A stretch of 9,366 nucleotides of DNA from Candidatus Omnitrophota bacterium (GCA_018814505.1 JAHIZQ010000308.1:1-9366), one strand, 5' to 3'; positions 1 through 6,929 are shown, counted from the first letter of the stretch. Numbers and translations are program-made. The notes: generated by a model not told the origin, from the sequence alone.

Positions 1-1
1 A

Positions 2-637
2 AAAGAATGCCCCGTTGATGTAATAATTGTCAGTCGAGGCGGCGGAAGTCTTGAAGACTTGTGGCCCTTTAATGAAGAAATAGTCGCTAGAGCCATATAT
101 GCTTCAAAAATACCTGTTGTAAGCGCGGTGGGGCATGAAGTTGATTATACAATATCTGATTTTACGGCGGATTTACGCGCGCCGACACCATCAGCCGCGG
201 CAGAACTGGTATTTCCTTCAAAGGAAGATCTCGAACGCGCGATTGACGGATACAAGGCAAAACTTATTTCTTTTACGGGTATACAGCTGAAAGCTTTTGA
301 AAAAGAAATAGAACGGTTAAATTCAAGGTATGTTTTGCGGGACCCGATTAATGTTCTTATGCAAAAAGAACAGGAAATAGATGACTTTGAAAAGAATCAG
401 TCAGCTCAGATAAACCATGTGGTAGAATTAAAAGAGGCCTCTTTTAGAGCCATGACAGGCAAGCTGAACGCGTTAAGCCCGTTATCTGTTTTGGAACGAG
501 GGTATAGCATCGCGTATAAAGACAAACATATTGCTATAAGCGTAAAGTCTTTCGAAAAAGGGGAAATGCTGCGCACTAAATTTATTGATGGTATGGTTTC
601 GAGTAAAGTGGAAAAGATAGAAGTACGCAGAACATAA
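2..637 (+). CDS. xseA: Exodeoxyribonuclease VII large subunit, C-terminal part (5' truncated)
   Basis: This is the catalytic half of the large subunit of exonuclease VII, which with XseB degrades single-stranded DNA to acid-soluble oligonucleotides in the cytoplasm. The reading frame is open from base 2, so the gene begins before the window; 211 residues are visible, against roughly 400-460 for the whole family protein. The family signature [15 protein letters not shown] lies at visible residues 12-26. It is followed by the conserved [26 protein letters not shown] block, a long Lys/Glu-rich helical region, and the terminal [14 protein letters not shown] element that packs near the active site. 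The C-terminus looks complete. The TTG at 59 is an internal Leu codon within the signature, not a start. xseB follows after 33 bases, the usual order for the two subunits, so the two are probably co-transcribed. The assignment is secure. Confidence 0.97.
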   Translation, partial: KECPVDVIIVSRGGGSLEDLWPFNEEIVARAIYASKIPVVSAVGHEVDYTISDFTADLRAPTPSAAAELVFPSKEDLERAIDGYKAKLISFTGIQLKAFEKEIERLNSRYVLRDPINVLMQKEQEIDDFEKNQSAQINHVVELKEASFRAMTGKLNALSPLSVLERGYSIAYKDKHIAISVKSFEKGEMLRTKFIDGMVSSKVEKIEVRRT

Positions 638-670
638 AAAATTTAAAATAATTTCATATGGGAGCGAATA

Positions 671-904
671 ATGAAAGATATAAGTTTTGAAAAAGCAATG
701 GAAAACCTCGAACAAATCGTGGGAAAACTGGAAACTGGAAACCTTCCATTAGAGACGCTACTCAAACAATATGAAGACGGGATTAAGCTTGTGCGTATTT
801 GTAGAGAAAAACTTAATGAAGCAAAAGGGAAGATTGAAAAAATTGTTAAAAATGAAAATGGAACTTTTGAAAAAGAAAGCTTCAACGAGGAAAAAGATAA
901 ATAG
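671..904 (+). CDS. xseB: Exodeoxyribonuclease VII small subunit
   Basis: This is the 77-residue small subunit of exonuclease VII; several copies bind the helical part of XseA. The family pattern is clear: SFEKAMENLEQIVGKLETGNLPLE at residues 4-27, then LLKQYEDGIKLVRICREKLNEAKGKIEKI, which is the helical hairpin of the family. Length is typical (about 60-85 residues). A GGGAG at 660-664 lies 6 bases before the ATG and supports this start. The Lys/Glu-rich tail after residue 58 is variable in the family. The gene sits between xseA and dxs, with only 9 bases to the dxs start, which suggests one transcript. In many bacteria ispA (farnesyl diphosphate synthase) lies between xseB and dxs; here it is absent. 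Confidence 0.96.
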   Translation: MKDISFEKAMENLEQIVGKLETGNLPLETLLKQYEDGIKLVRICREKLNEAKGKIEKIVKNENGTFEKESFNEEKDK

Positions 905-913
905 CAGAGAAGA

Positions 914-2791
914 ATGGAAAAATTATTACTTAATATAAAGTCGCCGAAGGATTTGAAAACTCTGGATATAGACCAGTTAAAACAGCTTTCAGGGGAGATT
1001 CGGCAGAAAATAATTGAAGTTACTTCAATTAAAGGCGGACACTTGGCCGCGAGTCTGGGCGCTGTAGAAATTGCCATAGCCGTCCATTATTGCATGGAAA
1101 GCCCCAAAGATAAAATTGTTTGGGATGTAGGCCATCAAAGCTACGCCCATAAACTATTGACAGGCAGGTTTAAAGCGTTTGATACTCTGAGAGAAATGGG
1201 CGGGTTAAGTGGATTTCCCAAAGTGGATGAAAGTGAACACGATCCTTTTACGTGCGGACACAGTTCGACTTCAATCTCAGCGGCGTTAGGGCTAGCCGTG
1301 GCAAGAGATTTAAAGGGCGAAAATAATAAAGTAGTTGCTATTATAGGCGATGCTTCATTGTCGACGGGTCTTGCTTTTGAGGGAATGAACCATGCCGGCC
1401 ACGCGCGTAAAAACCTAATAGTAGTGTTAAACGATAATGAACATTATATATCAAAACACGTAGGCGCTATGAGCCGGTATCTTAACAGAGTTATAACAAA
1501 CCCGCTTTACAACAGGGTAAAAAACGAAGCGGAAAGAATTCTTAAAAATATACCAAAAGTAGGTCCTGTAGCGTACAAAACGGTTAAAAAAGTTCAGGAT
1601 GGACTAAAAAACTTGCTGGTGCCTGGTATTATCTTCGAAGAATTAGGTTTTCGGTATTTCGGACCGGTGGATGGACACGATTTAGAAGAGCTAATATCGA
1701 TGATAAGACGTGTACAGGCAATGAAAGAACCCGTATTTATTCATGCGATAACACAAAAGGGGAGAGGTTACAAGTTTGCCGAAGAAAGTCCTACAAAGTT
1801 TCACGGGATAGAAGCTTTTGATATGGCTACTGGGAATGTTATAAAAGAACAAGTGCCCGAAAAATGTTTTACAAGTTATTTTTCTGAAAAGATTTTGGAA
1901 CTCGGTTTAAAAAATAAAAACATTGTAACAATAACGGCGGCTATGCCTGATGGAACCGGGCTTCAAGAGTTTGCTACAGAATTTCCGGATAGATTTTTTG
2001 ATGTGGGAATAACCGAACCTCACGCGGTAACTTTTGCCGCAGGCTTGGCAAAAGCCGGGTTAATTCCCGTGGTTGCCGTATATTCAACATTTTTACAACG
2101 GGCATATGACCAGCTTATTCATGATGTCGCGCTTCAAAAATTGCCTGTAATTTTTTGTGTGGATAGAGCGGGATTAGTTGGGAAAGATGGGCCTACACAT
2201 CATGGGGTTTTTGACGTTTCCTATACCAGAAGTCTGCCGGGGTTTATTGTTATGGCACCGAAAGACGGTACTGAACTTAAGGAAATGCTGGAGAAAGCGG
2301 TTGAATGGGGGAAACCCGTTGTTATAAGGTATCCGCGTGCGTCCGGGGAGAGGATTGTAGCGGATTCGTCATGCGTTCCGGTTACGGTTGGCCGAGCAGA
2401 AGTTTTAAGGGAAGGGAAAAACGCGGTTATTTTGGCGCTTGGGAGCATGACAAATACAGCTTTACGGACAGCCGAGATCTTATCAAAAAAGAAAATCGAA
2501 GTTAAAGTTGTCAATGCGCGATTTATAAAACCTTTGGATACAGAGCTTTTGGAGGAGATTGCTTTATACGGATGTAAAATTTTTATTTTAGAAGAATGCG
2601 TTTCTGCCGGAGGGTTTGCCAGCGCTGTTCTTGAATTTTTTCAAAGAGAAAACCTTGTTAATGTAAAAGTTAAATGTTTAGGTTTGCCGGATGAATTTAT
2701 TGAACATGGCGCGAGAGAAGAGCTCCTTCGGAAATATCATCTTACTCCGGATGAAGCCGCGCAAACAATCGAATGTGAATTAACACAATAA
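914..2791 (+). CDS. dxs: 1-deoxy-D-xylulose-5-phosphate synthase
   Basis: DXS condenses pyruvate with glyceraldehyde-3-phosphate to give 1-deoxyxylulose-5-phosphate and CO2, the first step of the MEP isoprenoid pathway and a source for thiamine and pyridoxal synthesis. It is thiamine-diphosphate dependent and cytoplasmic. The 625 residues match the family length. Visible marks are DVGHQSYAHKLLTGR (71-85, with the conserved His74), the cofactor motif starting at G145-D146 and ending at N173-D174, VPGIIFEELGFRYFGPVDGHD (236-256), the catalytic Glu368 in GITEPHAVTFAAG, STFLQRAYDQ (391-400), and DRAGLVGKDGPTHHG (417-431). The C-terminal transketolase domain ends with GLPDEFIEHGAREELL. Oddities are GDA instead of GDG at 145-147, NDNEHYISKHVG instead of the usual NDNEMSISxNVG, and EPH instead of EQH after the catalytic Glu. 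The start matches the usual family N-terminus (LLxxIxSPxDLK), although the purine-rich stretch at 906-912 is a poor ribosome site. The korD gene follows after 6 bases. Confidence 0.96.
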   Translation: MEKLLLNIKSPKDLKTLDIDQLKQLSGEIRQKIIEVTSIKGGHLAASLGAVEIAIAVHYCMESPKDKIVWDVGHQSYAHKLLTGRFKAFDTLREMGGLSGFPKVDESEHDPFTCGHSSTSISAALGLAVARDLKGENNKVVAIIGDASLSTGLAFEGMNHAGHARKNLIVVLNDNEHYISKHVGAMSRYLNRVITNPLYNRVKNEAERILKNIPKVGPVAYKTVKKVQDGLKNLLVPGIIFEELGFRYFGPVDGHDLEELISMIRRVQAMKEPVFIHAITQKGRGYKFAEESPTKFHGIEAFDMATGNVIKEQVPEKCFTSYFSEKILELGLKNKNIVTITAAMPDGTGLQEFATEFPDRFFDVGITEPHAVTFAAGLAKAGLIPVVAVYSTFLQRAYDQLIHDVALQKLPVIFCVDRAGLVGKDGPTHHGVFDVSYTRSLPGFIVMAPKDGTELKEMLEKAVEWGKPVVIRYPRASGERIVADSSCVPVTVGRAEVLREGKNAVILALGSMTNTALRTAEILSKKKIEVKVVNARFIKPLDTELLEEIALYGCKIFILEECVSAGGFASAVLEFFQRENLVNVKVKCLGLPDEFIEHGAREELLRKYHLTPDEAAQTIECELTQ

Positions 2792-2797
2792 ACGGAT

Positions 2798-3022
2798 ATG
2801 AATAAGAAAACTACACAGATAAAAATAGATAAAGAAAAATGTAAAGGATGTCTACTTTGCCTTAAAGTATGTCCTAAACAAAATGTTTTGGAAAGATCAA
2901 AAGATCTTAATAAACGTGGCGCGCAATTTATTGTTATAAAACACGCGGATGAGTGCACGGGGTGCGCTTTGTGCGCTATAATGTGTCCTGACTGCGCGAT
3001 AGAAATAGAAGAAAATAAATAA
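2798..3022 (+). CDS. korD: 2-oxoacid:ferredoxin oxidoreductase, delta subunit (2x[4Fe-4S] ferredoxin)
   Basis: This small electron-transfer subunit should carry electrons from the thiamine/Fe-S centre of the beta subunit to free ferredoxin. The 74 residues contain two [4Fe-4S] motifs. The first is CxxCxxCxxxCP at C15, C18, C21, C25. The second, C53, C56, C59, C63, has the same spacing, with an extra Cys at 66. The first half lacks a signal peptide or membrane segment, so the protein is soluble. The gene starts 6 bases after dxs and its stop codon overlaps the korA start by one base (TAATG at 3020-3024), so translation of korA is probably coupled to it. Being first in a D-A-B-C set identifies it as the delta chain rather than an independent ferredoxin. 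The substrate of the complex cannot be read from this subunit (the name vorD would be equally defensible). Confidence 0.9.
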   Translation: MNKKTTQIKIDKEKCKGCLLCLKVCPKQNVLERSKDLNKRGAQFIVIKHADECTGCALCAIMCPDCAIEIEENK

Positions 3023-4110
3023 TGAAAAAACGATACTTATCTACAGGAAACGAAGCTTGTGGTGAAGGCGCGATAAGAGCCGGGTGCCGGTTTTACGCGG
3101 GGTATCCCATAACGCCTCAAAACGAGCTTATCGCGTACATGTCGCGCCGCATGGAAGAAGTAAACGGTATTTTTATTCAGTCCGAAAGTGAACTTTCTGC
3201 GATTAACATGGTTTTCGGAGCGGCAGCGGCAGGCGTGCGTGCTATGACAAGTTCTTCGAGCCCCGGTATAAGTTTAAAACAGGAAGGCATATCGTATCTA
3301 GCGGCATGTGAGCTTCCCGCAGTTATTGTTAATGTGATGCGCGGGGGGCCCGGATTAGGGAACATCGCGCCTTCACAAAGCGATTATTTTCAAGCAGTTA
3401 AAGGTGGAGGGCATGGAGATTATAGGTTAATAGTTTTGGCGCCTGCTACTATTCAGGAAATGTTCGATTTTACCTACGAGTCTTTCGCGTTAGCGGATAA
3501 ATATAGAATTCCGGTAATGATTCTTGCTGACGGTATGTTGGGGCAAATGATGGAACCTTTGGAATTTGACGAGGACATTCAACCGTCCGGTATTGTTGAA
3601 AAACCCTGGGTAATGACCGGCGCAAAAGCTCGCCCAGGAGGAAGTATTAAGAGTTTATTCCTTAAGGGTGACAGTTTAGAACAGCACAATGAGGCTTTAC
3701 AGGAAAAATACCGGAACATAACGAATAACGAAAAACGATCAGAAACTTATAAAGCGGCGGGCGCGGACATTATAATTGTATCATACGGAACAATATATCG
3801 GATAGCCTGCTCATGCGTTGATAAATTACGGCAAAACGGAATAAAAGCGGGAGCGTTTAGGCCTATTACATTATGGCCGTTTCCATCTGAAGAGATAAAA
3901 AGTACGGCAAAAAAGAACACGCAGATTCTTGTTGTAGAAATGAGCGCGGGGCAAATGGTTGAAGATGTCCGGCTTGCGATTCAGGATGACGAGCGAATAA
4001 AATTTTTAGGACGAATGGGTGGTGGTATTCCGAGTGAAGAAGAAATTGTAAAAGAAGTTAATCGGTTAGTTGGTGAATGTCGTAGGGGAGACCCTTGTGT
4101 CCTCTCGTAA
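3022..4110 (+). CDS. korA: 2-oxoacid:ferredoxin oxidoreductase, alpha subunit (KorA/VorB type)
   Basis: This alpha subunit joins KorB, KorC and KorD in the reaction 2-oxoacid + CoA + oxidised ferredoxin -> acyl-CoA + CO2 + reduced ferredoxin. The family motif GYPITP is at residues 27-32. It is followed by QSESELSAINMVFGAAAAGVRAMTSSSSPGISLKQEGI (53-90), the pyrimidine-binding side of the cofactor site and CoA-facing loop, and by VMRGGPGLGNIAPSQSDYFQAVKGGGHGDY (105-134). The C-terminal domain II lies at about 245-350 (IIIVSYG, GAFRPITLWPFP, VVEMSAGQMVEDV, GRMGGGIPS). The wording resembles chains usually annotated as 3-methyl-2-oxobutanoate (VorB) or 2-oxoglutarate (KorA) oxidoreductases, and sequence alone does not decide between them. 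The last ten residues (353-362) and the stop codon lie mostly inside a REP-like hairpin, so the tail is probably not part of the conserved fold. The start overlaps korD by one base. Confidence 0.93.
   Translation: MKKRYLSTGNEACGEGAIRAGCRFYAGYPITPQNELIAYMSRRMEEVNGIFIQSESELSAINMVFGAAAAGVRAMTSSSSPGISLKQEGISYLAACELPAVIVNVMRGGPGLGNIAPSQSDYFQAVKGGGHGDYRLIVLAPATIQEMFDFTYESFALADKYRIPVMILADGMLGQMMEPLEFDEDIQPSGIVEKPWVMTGAKARPGGSIKSLFLKGDSLEQHNEALQEKYRNITNNEKRSETYKAAGADIIIVSYGTIYRIACSCVDKLRQNGIKAGAFRPITLWPFPSEEIKSTAKKNTQILVVEMSAGQMVEDVRLAIQDDERIKFLGRMGGGIPSEEEIVKEVNRLVGECRRGDPCVLS
4082..4110 (+). repeat. REP-like hairpin forming the 3' end of korA
   Basis: The sequence starting GTAGGGGAGACCC and running to the korA stop can fold with AGGGGAGA (4083-4090) against TGTCCTCT (4097-4104), allowing one mismatch and one G-T pair, around the loop CCCTTG. 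It shares GTAGGG...CCxTGTG...CTCG with the element before glnS at 6930-6955. Short GTAGGG-type hairpins of this sort are dispersed between genes in many environmental genomes. Here the element supplies the last codons of korA. Confidence 0.6.
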
Positions 4111-4125
4111 TAAATTTGTATATTA

Positions 4126-4175
4126 GGGTTGCCGAAGGCATCCCCGGGGGTTGTACAGGCGATAGCGTGTAACAA
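4126..4175 (+). repeat. Pair of adjacent hairpins in the korA-korB gap
   Basis: The first hairpin pairs GGGTTGCC (4126-4133) with GGCATCCC (4137-4144) around GAA, with a single T-T mismatch. A CCCCGGGG palindrome (4142-4149) follows. The second hairpin pairs TTGTACA (4151-4157) with TGTAACAA (4168-4175, one bulged A) and contains an inner GC/GC pair around GATA. There is no T tract after either, so these are not simple terminators. They may be REP-like remnants or mRNA processing or stability structures within the operon (inference). Confidence 0.5.
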
Positions 4176-4196
4176 TTAAATATAGACTTTAACATT

Positions 4197-4937
4197 ATGA
4201 ATAAAAAATTTACAAAACCAAAATCAATGAAAGACGTAACAACGCATTACTGTTCCGGATGCGGGCATGGGATTATACACCGCTTGATTTGTGAAGTTAT
4301 AGATGAACTGGATGTGCGTGAAAACACGGTTGCCATAGCGCCTGTTGGTTGCGCTGTGTTAGCATATGATTACTGGGATTTTGATACTATGGAAGCGGCG
4401 CATGGCCGCACTCCGGCAGTCGCGACTGCCGTTAAGAGAGTGTTGCCAGACAGGTTAGTGTTTACGTATCAAGGAGACGGCGACCTTGCCGCTATAGGTA
4501 CAGCTGAAATTATACATGCCGGTAATCGTGGAGAAAACTTTTCAGTTATTTTTGTAAATAATGGTGTTTACGGTATGACCGGTGGGCAGATGGCGCCGAC
4601 AACTCTTTTAGGGCAAACAACGGCAACGTCGCAGTTTACGCGAAGAGCTGAAAAAGAAGGATTTCCTCTTAAAATTTTAGAGATGATGGCAATTCTTCCC
4701 GGCGTGGTATATCTTGAAAGAACGTCACTATATTCAATTAAAGAAATTCTACAAACAAAAAAAGCGATAAAAAAAGCTTTTCAATCGCAACTTGATAAAA
4801 AAGGGTTTTCGATGGTAGAAGTTATTTCACCCTGTCCTACTTATTGGGGGCTTAGCCCAGTAAAAGCTATGGAACGCATAGAAAAAGAAGTTGTAAAAGA
4901 ATATCCATTGGGGGTAGTAAAAGAGTTAGCTGGTTAA
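4197..4937 (+). CDS. korB: 2-oxoacid:ferredoxin oxidoreductase, beta subunit (thiamine diphosphate binding)
   Basis: The beta subunit binds thiamine diphosphate and the proximal [4Fe-4S] cluster and carries out decarboxylation of the 2-oxoacid. In this 246-residue protein CSGCGHG lies at 19-25, APVGC ends at C52, and SPCPTYWG contains C213. C19, C22, C52 and C213 match the four-cysteine spacing of the cluster ligands in characterised 2-oxoacid oxidoreductase beta subunits. The cofactor/Mg motif is GDGD (93-96) with NNGVYGMTGGQ (121-131) about 28 residues later. AAHGRTPAVATAVKR (67-81) is the typical connecting element. There is no clear Shine-Dalgarno before the ATG; the start is preceded by TAACATT, exactly as at glnS. 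The gene is separated from korA by 86 bases of hairpins and from korC by 62 bases. Family assignment is firm; the acyl substrate is unknown. Confidence 0.94.
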   Translation: MNKKFTKPKSMKDVTTHYCSGCGHGIIHRLICEVIDELDVRENTVAIAPVGCAVLAYDYWDFDTMEAAHGRTPAVATAVKRVLPDRLVFTYQGDGDLAAIGTAEIIHAGNRGENFSVIFVNNGVYGMTGGQMAPTTLLGQTTATSQFTRRAEKEGFPLKILEMMAILPGVVYLERTSLYSIKEILQTKKAIKKAFQSQLDKKGFSMVEVISPCPTYWGLSPVKAMERIEKEVVKEYPLGVVKELAG

Positions 4938-4999
4938 TGGTTTGTAGAAAACGGCCAAAAATTTTTTGCTAACGTGCAACTTGAAGCAGAATAAAAATT

Positions 5000-5566
5000 A
5001 TGAATAAGACACAACAGAGAATAGACAAGATCAATGAATCAATAATCTGCGCGGGGTTTGGCGGGCAAGGCATAATGGTTTTGGGTAAAGTTCTTGCTAA
5101 CGCGGCTATGGAAAAAGGATTTTTTGTTACATGGCTACCCGCGTATGGGGCGGAAGTGCGCGGAGGCACAGCTTATTCTATGGTTCGCGTAAGTGAAACC
5201 GCTATAGCAAGCCCTGTGGTTAAAAAAGCAACAACACTTATTGTAATGAATGAACCTTCTTTGGACAAATTTGAAAACAGTTTAGTAAATAAGGGACTTC
5301 TAATTGTAAATACATCGTTAGCTAAACGCAAGACAACGCGTAAAGACATTGAAGTTGTTAGCGCGGACTTAACTGCGGAGGCAGTTAATCTGGGCAATAT
5401 ACGCGTTGCTAATATGATTTCGGCAGGTGTTTTTATTGCCAAAAAAAACATTTTTGATAAAAACACTTTGATAAGCGTTATTAAAGATATGGCCGCTGGC
5501 AGAGAAAGCCTTATAGATGTAAATATAAAAGCGTTAGAAAAAGGAATGGAAATCGGGGGCGGTTGA
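5000..5566 (+). CDS. korC: 2-oxoacid:ferredoxin oxidoreductase, gamma subunit
   Basis: The gamma subunit completes the four-chain complex and contributes to CoA binding and assembly. The 188 residues start with a short polar leader and then the hallmark ICAGFGGQGIMVLGKVLA (GFGGQG at 19-24), followed by WLPAYGAEVRGGTAYSMVRVS (46-66), both diagnostic of this family. The rest follows the family layout: MNEPSLDKFEN, a beta-strand ending in VNTSL, then NIRVANMISAGVFIAK. Length is typical for a stand-alone gamma chain (about 170-195). The upstream 62-base gap (4938-4999) has only AT-rich sequence and no convincing ribosome site; the ATG at 5000 is the only reasonable start because the GFGGQG domain begins soon after. 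The gene closes the korDABC set; gltX follows after 58 bases that contain a short degenerate repeat. Confidence 0.93.
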   Translation: MNKTQQRIDKINESIICAGFGGQGIMVLGKVLANAAMEKGFFVTWLPAYGAEVRGGTAYSMVRVSETAIASPVVKKATTLIVMNEPSLDKFENSLVNKGLLIVNTSLAKRKTTRKDIEVVSADLTAEAVNLGNIRVANMISAGVFIAKKNIFDKNTLISVIKDMAAGRESLIDVNIKALEKGMEIGGG

Positions 5567-5575
5567 GTGGGGATC

Positions 5576-5603
5576 AGTGGATAGTGAATGGTGGATGGTT
5601 TAA
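5576..5603 (+). repeat. Degenerate 7-base tandem repeat between korC and gltX
   Basis: Consecutive seven-base units AGTGGAT, AGTGAAT, GGTGGAT and GGTTTAA lie at 5576-5603, and a related AGTGGGG starts at 5566, overlapping the last base of the korC stop. The repeat fills most of the 58-base gap. Similar GTGAATAGTGGAT-like runs occur in other uncultured bacterial genomes (recollection, not checked). No function is evident. Confidence 0.55.
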
Positions 5604-5611
5604 AATTAGAA

Positions 5612-5620
5612 AAAGGGGAG
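5612..5620 (+). promoter_or_regulatory. Ribosome binding site that fixes the gltX start
   Basis: AAAGGGGAG is the strongest Shine-Dalgarno-like sequence in the window. It ends 4 bases before the ATG at 5625 but only 1 base before the TTG at 5622, so the ATG is the better start. That start also gives the usual family N-terminus, MTVVRFAPSPTG. Confidence 0.75.
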
Positions 5621-5624
5621 TTTG

Positions 5625-6911
5625 ATGACAGTAGTACGTTTTGCGCCCAGCCCTACTGGGTTTTTACATATTGGAAGCGCTCGAACCGCGCTTTTAAATT
5701 GGCTTTACGCGCGGCATACTGGCGGTAAATTTTTACTTCGTATAGAAGACACTGATCAGGCAAGGTCTGACAAAAAGTTTCTTGAAGAAATACTTGAGGA
5801 CATGAAATGGATGGGTCTTGATTGGGACGCGGAGCCTGTATATCAGAGTAGTCGCTTTGACGTTTATCGGGAAACCGCGAAAAGTCTTTTAAGACAGGGA
5901 AAAGCATACACCGAAGGCGACGCGATTATATTTAAAGTCGAAAAAGGCCGAGAAATAGAAGTAAATGACATTATTCACGGAAAAATAGTGTTTAATACAG
6001 ATGAAATAAAAGACCAGGTAATGATTAAGTCTGACGGGTCTCCGGCATACAATTATTGCTGTGTGGTTGATGACGCGTATTTGAAAATAACGCATATAAT
6101 TCGCGGAGACGACCATATTTCAAACACACCGAAACAAATTTTGTTATATGAAGCATTAGGGGTAGAACTTCCGAAATTCGCGCATATGCCGCTTATGATG
6201 GGTTCTGACGGGGCTAAACTTTCGAAGCGGCACGGAGCAGTAGCAGTAGAAGAATACAAAAAAGAAGGGTTCTTGCCTGAAGCGTTAACGAATTATCTTT
6301 TACTTCTTGGCTGGTCGCCAGGTGAGGATAGGGAAATAATTTCTATGGAAGAAGCTGTTAAACTTTTCGAACTTGAAAAAATGAGAGACGTACAGTCACG
6401 ATTTGACGCGCAGAAACTTAGGTGGATGAACGGTGAATATATAATGAAAAAAAATACAAAAGAATTGTTGCCGCTTATAAAAAAACAGCTTTTAACGGAA
6501 GGGATAGATTTTTCTGAAAAAAAAGATGAATACATTGAAAAATTGATAGATATGTACAAAATAAGAATAAAAACTTTGAAAGAATTTGTAGAATTGACGG
6601 ATCAGTTTTTTGTAGACGAATATGTAATGGACGAAAAAGGCAAAAGGAAATATTTGGATAAAGAACCGAATAAACAAAATATTAGTCTTTTCGCGGACAG
6701 GTTAGAGCGCTTGGATGAATTCAGTCATGAAAATATTGAATCTCTGTGTCGTACGTTAGCCGAAGAAAACAATTTTAAACCTGCGGATATAATTCATCCT
6801 ACGCGTATGGCAATAAGCGGAAAAACTCGCGGGGCAGGCCTTTTTGAAATGATGGAGCTTTTAGGCAAAGAGAAAGTAATAGAGCGTTTAAGAAAAACCG
6901 CAACCGGTTAA
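5625..6911 (+). CDS. gltX: Glutamyl-tRNA synthetase, compact form
   Basis: GluRS attaches glutamate to tRNA-Glu in the cytoplasm (class I synthetase). From the ATG at 5625 it has 428 residues, against about 465-490 for most bacterial forms. RFAPSPTGFLHIGSART (5-21) contains the HIGH-type motif HIGS (15-18). RIEDTD (39-44), IIRGDDHISNTPKQILLYEALG (158-179) and the KMSKS-type motif KLSKR (198-202) are all present. The anticodon-binding region begins near residue 255 (SRFDAQKLRWMNGEYI) and the end HPTRMAISGKTRGAGLFEMMELLGKEKVIERL is complete. The shortness is internal: residues 93-103 read KAYTEGDAIIFK, where most GluRSs have some 45-50 more residues including the CFCT...YDGRCR stretch that binds zinc in E. 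coli GluRS. There is no frameshift, so this seems a natural compact version. A strong ribosome site precedes it; glnS follows after 86 bases. Confidence 0.95.
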   Translation: MTVVRFAPSPTGFLHIGSARTALLNWLYARHTGGKFLLRIEDTDQARSDKKFLEEILEDMKWMGLDWDAEPVYQSSRFDVYRETAKSLLRQGKAYTEGDAIIFKVEKGREIEVNDIIHGKIVFNTDEIKDQVMIKSDGSPAYNYCCVVDDAYLKITHIIRGDDHISNTPKQILLYEALGVELPKFAHMPLMMGSDGAKLSKRHGAVAVEEYKKEGFLPEALTNYLLLLGWSPGEDREIISMEEAVKLFELEKMRDVQSRFDAQKLRWMNGEYIMKKNTKELLPLIKKQLLTEGIDFSEKKDEYIEKLIDMYKIRIKTLKEFVELTDQFFVDEYVMDEKGKRKYLDKEPNKQNISLFADRLERLDEFSHENIESLCRTLAEENNFKPADIIHPTRMAISGKTRGAGLFEMMELLGKEKVIERLRKTATG

Positions 6912-6929
6912 CCGTGACCTGCTTTTGAT

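Noticed and set aside
643..1077. 144-residue open frame on the - strand over xseB and dxs
   Set aside because: It lies opposite two certain genes, is of low-complexity Ser/Phe/Leu composition typical of the antisense of Lys/Glu-rich coding DNA, and matches no family I know.
4938..4999. Possible regulatory element between korB and korC
   Set aside because: I see only AT-rich sequence, with no inverted repeat, promoter pair or ribosome site strong enough to report.
5622..5624. TTG as the start of gltX
   Set aside because: It would leave only 1 base after the AAAGGGGAG ribosome site; the ATG at 5625 has better spacing and gives the usual N-terminus.
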